NCBI GenBank assembly: GCA_032718475.1
Contig: JAUCBJ010000717.1
Location: 1-39,746, forward strand
Direction: 5' to 3'
DNA from: Nemertoderma westbladi
Taxonomy: Eukaryota > Xenacoelomorpha > Nemertodermatida > Nemertodermatidae
Length of the DNA stretch: 39,746 bases
Positions 32,687 through 39,746 of this stretch are shown here, one piece after another; the first letter of the stretch is position 1, and every line of letters begins with the position of its first letter. The notes beneath the pieces are model-generated. The model did no database searches and was not told the DNA's origin. It saw nothing but the letters and a program-made list of their open reading frames with translations. The position numbers and the translations under genes are program-made.

Positions 32687-35002
32687 TTATAGTAGCACTT
32701 CAGTGCGGGAGGAATTACCGACAGGGCGAAACGGCGACGGAGGGTCAGGGAGAATGGGAAGGGCTTTATTAGTGTCACTGTTGGGAGGAGGAGGGGCGGG
32801 GGGAGACCCGGTGTACGGGAGGCGGTGCAACGCCGCCCTATCCGAGCCGGCGAGCCGCGAGGAGTCCGGCCGCGGACTGGTCCGACTCGGGGGGTTCCTC
32901 GGGGGCAGGTTGGGCCCGGACCCGGAGCTGGTGATGCTGCCAGCTCGCTGAGTCCGGCGGTACGTGTTGGCGGGGGACGGACTGATGTAGCCCTCCAGCG
33001 GCGGCGCCACCACGCTGGTGGACTGGCGGCGCCAGACCCCGGATGTCTCCAGTTCGTCGTTTAACGCCCCTTGCGGGTCGAACGTCGACGTCGGATTCAT
33101 GTTGGGGGCGGAGATCCGGTTGGGGTTGGCGGCGCCTCGCGGTCGCGACTTGGCGGGTTCCGTGTCCGCCCGGACCCGGTCCGACGGCGGCACAGAGTAG
33201 CGGTTGGATCGCGAGTTACCCGGGACGCTGCCTTCCCCGACCACAGTGCGAGAGGCGTCGGCGAAGGGGGAGAGCGAGGGTGGGACGGTGGGGACCACCC
33301 AGAGGGGGACGCTGGATGGACGAACCGGGTGGAACGCGGTGGAGTGCAGGTCCGATACGATGTGGGTGGGCGGGGTAGACCCGCGGGTCGGTGTGGTAGA
33401 CCCGCGGGTCGGTGTGGCAGACCCGCGGGTCGGTGTGGCAGACCCGCGGGGCGGTGCATCCCCCGCCAACGTCGCCACGCTCCCTTCCAACGACCCGGGG
33501 ACCCCAACCAAACTCCCCTTCGGGGTTTCCGTGTGGTTCGAATTGGAACTAAGGTCGTCTATACTGGTACACGGTAGAGGCAGACTATCGATGGATTCCC
33601 GGTAGCTGCTGTCGGTAGTCACGGAACTACCCCCGTCCACGCCGACGTCTACAATGTAACTATCGCTACGGGAACTGCGTTGGTCCGTCGACATACTGTC
33701 CGTCTGTCTGTGAATCCGTGAGTCGGTTGAGAGGGAGTTCCCTATGGGTCTGTAGGTCCCAATCCCCGGCACTATGCCGCCGTCCGCTCGACTGATGCTG
33801 TTACGCGATCGGCCCCCTCGCAGACGTGGGAATTCCTTCGCCGTGGCTCGGGGCGGCAGATGCAACTTCTTCCCGATCAGCTCGGCCATGCAGTTGCGCA
33901 ACTCCTCGATAGCGAGGTCGTCGGTGCAACCGAAATCCCGAGCGATCTTATCCTGAAGGTAACTCCAGATGTTATCCGAGGAGAGCCGCAGTAAATGCCG
34001 TCTGTGCATCTTTAGTATGCAGTAGGACATGGATACCAGCAGACGGTCTCCTTCCAGCATGTAAATATCCCACAATCGGAGCGCCAATGAGAAGGGAACT
34101 CGGTTGAGGAAACAGTTAAAGAACCACGGAGTGGAGAACAGGTTCGCTTTGATGTCGTTCTTGTCCATGTGTTTGAAGAGTTTTGGTATCATCTTCTTGA
34201 TGATGTGGTCGAGATGGCTCTGGAAGCGTACGAGTTTGGGGAGTCCTTCCACGAAGAAACCGTGCATACCGTGAATTCTGCTGTCGGTGAACAGGGCGCT
34301 CAAGGCCCAGAAGATGTCCTCCTCGCCGTGCACGTAGATGGCCATCAACGCGACGACCGCGCTCATCCCCTGGCAGTAGGCGACCTCCTCGTTGAACACC
34401 GAGTAGGCCGTGAGCACGTTGAATATAATCTGCTGCCGACTGCCGTAGCGATCCCGGTACATGTGGTGGGTGGGGAAGGTGCGGTGGATGTCCACGTCAA
34501 TCTGTCGGACCACCGCGGGATCCTGTCCCCGCGCGCGATTCTTCATCCGCTGATAAAGACCCGGACTCTCCAGTTTCTTAGTCTCCGTATCTAACAGTAG
34601 CAACCAAGCGGAACCACGAAGAGCGTTAGGAATCCCCTTGTAAATACGATTTTTTAATTTATCAGAATTCTTAAATTTAGGCCAGTTGTCTGGTCGTAAC
34701 ATTTTACACCATTTCTGGACTCTTCTCGTAACCTCGTTGGCTTTCGTTTTAGAGTCTCTCCCGTTGTATATCGGGCTGGAGGTTTCGGGCTTCAGCAGAA
34801 ATCCGTGCTCGTCTATCTTACTCGCTTCTTTCTCTATCTCGTTGATCTCGAGATCGACCTCGTACGGATCCATTCGGCTCCCGGTACGACCTCGATCGTA
34901 TCGCCCAAACGTGGCATCGCGTTCTGCTACGTGCTCCGCCTTGTAGACCTCCCTGTCGGAGTCGGAGTAGTTAGATGACTGCGACGGGTGCATTTTCGCC
35001 AC
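32687..35002 (-). CDS. USP6NL-like: USP6NL/RN-tre-like TBC-domain Rab GTPase-activating protein, single open frame
   Basis: This 771-residue frame has no introns. The N-terminus (FGRYDRGRTGSRMDPYE, then EHGFLL) and RIYKGIPNALRGSAW match the USP6NL family. The TBC domain covers about 118-335. It carries both catalytic fingers: Arg174 in IDVDIHRTF and Gln211 in YCQGM. GMHGFFVEGLPKL and RLWDIYMLEGDRLL are also typical. The family accelerates GTP hydrolysis by Rab GTPases (Rab5, Rab41/43 in mammals) in endocytic and Golgi traffic; the target here is inferred only. The C-terminal 380 residues are Ser/Pro-rich and disordered-looking, with 7-residue RGSATPT repeats and proline stretches near the end (PPRNPPSR, PPAPPPP) that could bind SH3 domains. 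The start fits the conserved N-terminus. The GC-rich gene contrasts with AT-rich flanks. Mammalian homologues have many introns, so this may be a retrocopy. Confidence 0.9.
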   Translation of the reverse strand: MAKMHPSQSSNYSDSDREVYKAEHVAERDATFGRYDRGRTGSRMDPYEVDLEINEIEKEASKIDEHGFLLKPETSSPIYNGRDSKTKANEVTRRVQKWCKMLRPDNWPKFKNSDKLKNRIYKGIPNALRGSAWLLLLDTETKKLESPGLYQRMKNRARGQDPAVVRQIDVDIHRTFPTHHMYRDRYGSRQQIIFNVLTAYSVFNEEVAYCQGMSAVVALMAIYVHGEEDIFWALSALFTDSRIHGMHGFFVEGLPKLVRFQSHLDHIIKKMIPKLFKHMDKNDIKANLFSTPWFFNCFLNRVPFSLALRLWDIYMLEGDRLLVSMSYCILKMHRRHLLRLSSDNIWSYLQDKIARDFGCTDDLAIEELRNCMAELIGKKLHLPPRATAKEFPRLRGGRSRNSISRADGGIVPGIGTYRPIGNSLSTDSRIHRQTDSMSTDQRSSRSDSYIVDVGVDGGSSVTTDSSYRESIDSLPLPCTSIDDLSSNSNHTETPKGSLVGVPGSLEGSVATLAGDAPPRGSATPTRGSATPTRGSTTPTRGSTPPTHIVSDLHSTAFHPVRPSSVPLWVVPTVPPSLSPFADASRTVVGEGSVPGNSRSNRYSVPPSDRVRADTEPAKSRPRGAANPNRISAPNMNPTSTFDPQGALNDELETSGVWRRQSTSVVAPPLEGYISPSPANTYRRTQRAGSITSSGSGPNLPPRNPPSRTSPRPDSSRLAGSDRAALHRLPYTGSPPAPPPPNSDTNKALPILPDPPSPFRPVGNSSRTEVLL
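33370..33460 (-). repeat. 21-bp in-frame tandem repeat inside the USP6NL-like gene
   Basis: About four 21-bp units containing AGACCCGCGGGTCGGTGTGG encode the 7-residue RGSATPT/RGSTTPT repeat in the disordered tail. Confidence 0.9.
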
Positions 35003-35282
35003 AATAGTTGGTGGGAGGATAACCGCTTAGCAGATTAGAAAAGAAAACAAGCATAGCTTCGGATATCATATATTAATATTAAACTTAAACATAATTGCAA
35101 ATCCCAAATACAAATTACCGGTACTGAACTAACAAGATGTATAAGATTGACTATGAATCCTACGGAGACAGCTACAATGTAGCCCAATGTTGCCGTTACA
35201 GGGTTAGGCTCTGCTGCCTAATTATTTATACTGCCTAATTCAGTAATTCTGTATCGGTACGGTACAACATGTTAAAGGACAT
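35003..35282. other. AT-rich region upstream of the USP6NL-like gene
   Basis: This 280-bp stretch between the USP6NL-like start and the 3' end of a dead LINE must hold the gene's 5' UTR and proximal promoter, if the gene is expressed. No convincing core-promoter motif or gene is visible. Confidence 0.4.
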
Positions 35283-37689
35283 TTTTTTCATTTCATTTCA
35301 TTATCATTATTTATATTTAACATAATAATTTAAAAAACATTAAATTAAAATAAAGGGAGAAGTTACCAGGCAATAAGATGCACTTAGGATAACAGTTTAG
35401 ATACATAGTAAAATAAATTCACAGAATTCAATTCAAAAATATAAACAATTTGAAATACAGTATGATTAGATAATTTCAAGTACAGTAAGCTAAGAAGTAT
35501 ATGTAACAACAACTGAAATAAAACAAATAACCAGAAGTTCAGTCGATCTCAACATTAAATTAAATTTAAAATTATATAAGAATATAATTAAACTATGGTG
35601 CACCGTCAAACGTACAATACCTCACCAAATCTTCATTTTTTAATTTACGAGAAAATTCGCCTTTTGATTTAGCCTCCACTAAAGATGACGGTAAACTGTT
35701 CCAAATTGAAACAACACGGTTTGAAAAAAATTCATTGAACATTTTTAGCCGAGAACGTCTTTGGAAAAGTTTAAATTTATGGCCGCGTAAACCACCTTGC
35801 CGTGCGTAACAGAAAAACTGGTCGAAATCAACATTCACATAGTTATTAACGATACCAAACGTCATTTTTAGGTCATTGGCGATGCGACGCTCCTGCAGGG
35901 ATTCTAATTTAAGGAAACCTAATCATTGCATATAAGAATAATTACTATCAATTTTGCATCTGGAAAATAAACGACGTGTGAAATACCTTTGCACTTTTTC
36001 AAGTTTGTTTATAGAACCTTGTTGGTATGGTGACCAAACAGGGGTGCGGTATTCAACGATTGGTCTGACAAACGATTTGTATGCAACCAAAATCGACACC
36101 AAATGGGCAGAATTAAAACATCGAAAAATCATGTTAATAATTTTACAAGCTTTACAAGCTGTTGTTTACAGGAACATATCATCAGACCCAAATCCTTGCA
36201 TTCCTTATCCTCTTTGAGCGATTTCTCGCACTACTTGTATGACTCTTTCTGGTTATTCTTATCAACATATACCACGGAGCATTTGTGAGCAGCGACCGAG
36301 AGTTGCCAGTCGGCTGCCCAGTCACCCAACTTTGACAGCGAACACTGTAATAAATGACTCTCCTTTGACGGCGCATACAGTTTGACGTCATCTGCAAACA
36401 GTTTGCATGTAATAATATCAACTAGTTGTGGCATGTCGTTAATAAATATTAAGAACAGAACTGGCCCCAACACACTTCCTTGAGGTGTACCGGAAATGAC
36501 GTCACATACCTCGAGAAACAGGCACCAACCACGAATCTCTGTGCTCGGCCTGACAAGAACGCTGCGATCCAAGCCAGTAGATTACCTCCGATTCCATAAC
36601 TTGTAAGTTTAGAAATCAGTTTCGAATGGACTACGGAGTCAAACGCCTTTGCGTAGTCAATGTATATTATGTCTAGATTATTCTTGTCATCAATTAGTTT
36701 AAGCCAATCAGCTGTGCATTCGAGTAGTTGGGTACATGTGGAACGTTTCTCTAAGAAGCCGTGTTGGGACCTTGATATTAATTTGTGCAAAAGCAATAGC
36801 GACATATCTCATCCTTGATGCACATCTCCATGACTTTGCAGGCAATGCACGTCAGGGAAATTGGTCTGTAGTTGTATGCATCTAGAGGATCAACCTTCTT
36901 ATAGGAAGGAATAACGACGGCAGTCAACCAGACTGGTGGAAGAGAGTGAGATTCAAATGACGCTTTAAATATGGCCGAGAGCGGAGCGGCTAGGTTACAT
37001 GCTAGGTTAGAGAATAATAAGCACGGGAATCCGTCCGGGGTGCGACTAGATTTTGGTTTCAGTTTTTTGAGCATTTTCAGCACAGTTACCGGATCGAATG
37101 GGACTTTATCGAGTTTCACATTTATAGGAACTTTTCGCGGCAATGGGTGTATTGTATTGTTATCAGATGTAAAGTTCTCAGAAAGAACATCAGCAAATAT
37201 TCTAGCCTTTACAGCGTCATCAAGTATAATATCTCCATTATATTTCAGAGGTCCGATTCCTGAGTTTGTTTTTCGTTTCGAATTAACAAATTTGAACATG
37301 GAGCTACGGTTGCCCGACGTAAGTATTTTCGTTTCCCGGACACAAGAAGCGCGGAACACCGCCTTAGAGACTTCATGTGCAGCATGTTTATACGCTTCTT
37401 TTCCACCAGGCGAATTTCTTCTTCTCCAGAGCAATTTCTTTGTGCGCTGCAGCTGATGTACATAAGCCGGATAATATTTTTTCTTTCCTGAGTTCGCGAA
37501 TTTCTTGAATGGGATACAAAGATCAATACCTTTCTTCAATGTTGTACTGAATATTTCCCAAAGCTCTGTTACTGAGCTACATGATGTAAATAGATCCTTC
37601 CAGTCAACAGTTCGAAGAAATAATCCAAACAGATTATAGTCACCGTTTTTGAAATCGTAGTAGCCGTCAGTATGATCTGGTATGATAGC
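35283..37689 (-). mobile_element. CR1/L2-like LINE, degenerate, 5' end missing
   Basis: The element reads on the minus strand. It ends near 35283 in an AT-rich 3' UTR with a short ATGAA-type tail (TTTCATTTCATTTCA on the plus strand), as in CR1/L2-like elements. Its upstream part stops at about 37689, where RTE copy B begins. Either copy B inserted into it or it was 5'-truncated there; any endonuclease domain would lie beyond the window. Confidence 0.85.
35593..37689 (-). pseudogene. CR1/L2-like LINE reverse transcriptase, frameshifted
   Basis: RT motifs appear in order across several frames: YNYRPISLT (about 36860), IYIDYAKAFDSV (about 36640), GTPQGSVLGPVLF (about 36470) and KLFADDVKLY (about 36380). 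A thumb/C-terminal region follows, with SFVRPIVEY, NKLEKVQRYFTRRLF and FFSNRVVSIWNSLPSS. The frame changes near 36790 and near 36540, with another shift and stops near 36130-36250 and 35930, so no full protein is made. The frame is open upstream of the first Met to the junction (PDHTDGYYDFKNGDYN). Confidence 0.87.
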
Positions 37690-38795
37690 TTACTACTAGT
37701 ATCGGCATGCTGCATTGCAGCTGTATTTTTAAGAATGCTGTGCCGGCTTGTCAACAAAATTGCACCGCCACAACTCCCTATCACCCATGACATTTGCTAG
37801 ATCATCCGCATCTTTAAGGCCAGTGTCCTTTAAGATGCGTCTCAAGAAAGTCATGGGCTGTCCACCATGCTTATTCACTCCATGAGGCTGCCAAAGTACA
37901 AGATTATGCACTGGCTGGTCCTCACGGCGAATGCAATGTGTCCTGCAAAGCGGAGGCGATTTTGTTCTAGTGTCAAGCTTGGGGGAACCAATGAGACACC
38001 TCCAATGTTATATAGTGTCTGGTTGGAGATGTGTGCATTGTACTTAACACAATGAATCCGGCGTAGCATTCTTGTGAATGTGCCATCCGGAGATTTGGTG
38101 TCCTCAGCAGTTAGAGCCCAGCATGGACTCCCGTAGAGGAGTACTGGAACTACTGCTGCTCTAAATAATCGGACCTTAAGTTTCCGATTAATTCTCGGTG
38201 ACTTCCAAATCCTGGAAAGCCTATTCAAGGCTGCCCATGCCTTTCCCTTACGTATTCGAAGGTCCTCAACTGACTTCCGGATCCATGATCCCAGGTAACA
38301 GAAGTCGTCCACATGCTCAAGCATACCATCCTTTGAGCTTATGCTCATCCGATCAGAGACTTGCTGAGGACTTTCAAAGTTAACTGTCACAATTTTGGTC
38401 TTTCTGGAGTTAATAAAAAGACCAACACTAGAAGCAGCATGTTCTAATGAGCTGAGGAGCCGTTGGGCTCCCTCTAATGATTCTGAGAGTACTCCTAAGT
38501 CATCAGCAAAGTCTAGATCAGTTAGGTACTTGGCAGGATTTCCTCGACTTCTGGAGCCAGTAGGTGGAGTTATCATCACCCCATCATCATTATAATGATC
38601 TAAGGACATGCGTAGAACATAGGCCTAGTCAACCACAATAATGAACAAGAATGGTGCAAGTGTGTCTCCTTGGAGGACGCCCCATAACACTTCAAATGGT
38701 TCTGTGTCACCGTCAACAGTAGACACAAATGTTGACGAACCATCGTATACTGATCTGATTGCTGCAATAATTTCATCCGGAATCCCATATAATGA

Positions 38796-38803
38796 AAGTA
38801 TGC
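38796..38803. other. 8-bp target-site duplication, left copy (AAGTATGC)
   Basis: AAGTATGC at 38796-38803 is repeated at 39254-39261 on the other side of the inserted element. Confidence 0.92.
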
Positions 38804-39253
38804 CGGTCCTACGAATTACCCCAAAATACCCCAAAAGACCCCAAAATAGTATAAAACTACCCCAAAATACCCCAAAATAGTTTATAATTACCCCAAAATA
38901 CCCCAAAATAGTTTAGAATTACCCCAAAATACTTTTTTTTGAGCCTTTGTTTTGGAAATTTAATTTACCCCAAAATATGGCAAAATGACGAATTACCCCA
39001 AAATAATGACGAATTACCCCAAAATAATTAAAAAAATTTTCTTCACTCTCGTTTATTGTTTTGGTTAAAAAAACTCGCCACTGTAACCTGCTCCTTTCCC
39101 TCGCTGTTAAAAAACATTGTTAGCTTATTTTGGGGTATTTTGGGGTAATTTTTTAGCCTTTTTGGGGTATTTTGGGGTAAATTTTGACTATTTTGGAGTA
39201 TTTTGGGGTATTTTGGGGTGTTTTGGGGTATTTTGGGGTAATTCGTAGGACCC
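38804..39253. mobile_element. Foldback-like non-autonomous DNA element (450 bp) with TACCCCAAAA arms
   Basis: The left end reads CGGTCCTACGAATTACCCC and the reverse complement of the right end reads GGGTCCTACGAATTACCCC. The inverted match continues through AAAATACCCCAAAA, about 45 bp in all. Arms are built of 10-bp TACCCCAAAA units. The left arm reaches about 39030 and the right arm covers about 39120-39253, with a 90-bp single-copy centre that encodes nothing. The flanking direct repeat is AAGTATGC. Removing 458 bp (element plus one duplication) restores the RTE frame across FSIL-SLYG exactly. A transposase must be supplied in trans; an 8-bp duplication fits hAT, P or Merlin, and the GG-type ends do not settle which. 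Confidence 0.9.
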
Positions 39254-39261
39254 AAGTATGC
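39254..39261. other. 8-bp target-site duplication, right copy (AAGTATGC)
   Basis: Partner of 38796-38803; RTE coding sequence resumes directly after it. Confidence 0.92.
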
Positions 39262-39746
39262 TGAACATACGTGAGCGAGAGACTGAATCAAAGGCCTTGA
39301 AGAAGTCAACAAAGATAACAGCCAGATGCCTGTCTTTCTTTTTTAATAACTCTTCAATTATCCTTCTAAGTGCCAAAATGGGGTCAATGGTCCCACGACC
39401 TTTACGGAACCCATTCTGATTTCCACGGAGCAGTCTCTCAATGGGATCCCTGATGCGATTTAATAGAATCCTATTGTATAGCTTTGCAGCAATCGAGATC
39501 AATGAGATTCCCCGAAAAGAACCATAGAGTGTTAGGTTGCCCTTCTTGGGAACTGGAATTGTTTTCATTTCTTGTGGGACTCTTGTTGTTCGGTACATGT
39601 CTACTATGATGGGATAGATGAGCTTTAAACACTGAGGTATTTTAAAGACCTCAGGGGGAACACCATCTACTCCACTGGCACGATTGGTCTTAATGCTCTT
39701 TGCAGCAGCCTTCACTTCTGCAAAGGAGATATCGCCAATGGCAGTT

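Larger units (their letters stand above)
37690..39746 (-). mobile_element. RTE-type LINE, copy B: split by a foldback-like element, 5' part outside window
   Basis: The 3' end at about 37690-37700 (ACTAGTATCGGCATGC) abuts the CR1-like LINE. The element continues to the right edge, interrupted only by the 450-bp insertion at 38804-39253. It is very similar to copy A over their shared part. Its endonuclease domain lies beyond the window. Confidence 0.9.
37729..39746 (-). pseudogene. RTE copy B reverse transcriptase, disabled
   Basis: From the right edge the frame reads ISFAEV, KTNRASGVDGVPPEVF, FRGISLISIAAKLYNRIL, NQNGFRKGRGTIDPI and VIFVDFFKAFDSVSRSRMFSIL. Beyond the insertion it continues SLYGIPDEIIAAI, LQGDTLAPFLF, DLDFADD and the YLGSWIRK C-terminal region. 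Lesions are the 458-bp insertion plus duplication at 38804-39261, a TAGGCC insertion near 38625 that gives an in-frame stop after IIVVD, and a 2-bp TG insertion near 37938 that shifts the last 60 codons relative to copy A. Confidence 0.88.

Noticed and set aside
38804-39253. Interstitial telomere-like repeat (CCCCAAAA resembles ciliate telomeres)
   Set aside because: The sequence lies in a bounded element with terminal inverted repeats and an 8-bp duplication, and units face both ways.

Overview
The window is eukaryotic and almost certainly from an animal, probably an aquatic invertebrate; the species cannot be told from the sequence. Two genes from families best known in animals (FBXW10-like and USP6NL/RN-tre-like) lie among non-LTR retrotransposons and very long tandem-repeat arrays. 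I see no bacterial operons, tRNA, rRNA or CRISPR. Every protein-coding feature, both host genes and all four retrotransposon copies, reads on the minus strand.

Layout: 1-5.8 kb is most of an apparently intact LINE. Its ORF1 carries a Cys cluster, Pro/Ser repeats, a Ulp1-type cysteine protease and an RRM-like C-terminus. Its ORF2 carries an APE-type endonuclease and a reverse transcriptase that runs off the left edge. 5.86-13.64 kb is a 33/37-bp minisatellite that flips into inverted orientation near its right end. 13.6-14.36 kb is AT-rich with nothing recognised. 14.46-18.08 kb is an uninterrupted FBXW10-like gene whose last codons and stop lie inside a 35-bp minisatellite. 18.58-18.75 kb is a 56-bp triplication and 18.87-19.88 kb a 15-bp GGATCC-containing array. 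19.98-22.50 kb is a degenerate RTE-type LINE (copy A) split by a foldback-like element. 22.50-32.33 kb is a 45-bp satellite with higher-order structure. 32.69-35.00 kb is an uninterrupted USP6NL-like TBC-domain gene. 35.28-37.69 kb is a dead CR1/L2-like LINE, joined to a second RTE copy (copy B) that runs off the right edge and is split by a second foldback-like element.

The most interesting signal is the pair of foldback-like insertions, one in each RTE copy (20756-22280 and 38804-39253). Both have near-perfect terminal inverted repeats, arms built from tandem minisatellite units, arms of unequal length, a single-copy centre without a transposase, and an 8-bp target-site duplication. Removing the second with one duplication exactly restores the RTE reading frame. 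The 33/37-bp array has the same lopsided inverted layout on a much larger scale, though I found no duplication for it. Tandem duplication also acts inside coding sequence, with 21-, 36- and 57-bp units that preserve frame. The window may record a class of mobile elements whose arms grow into satellites.
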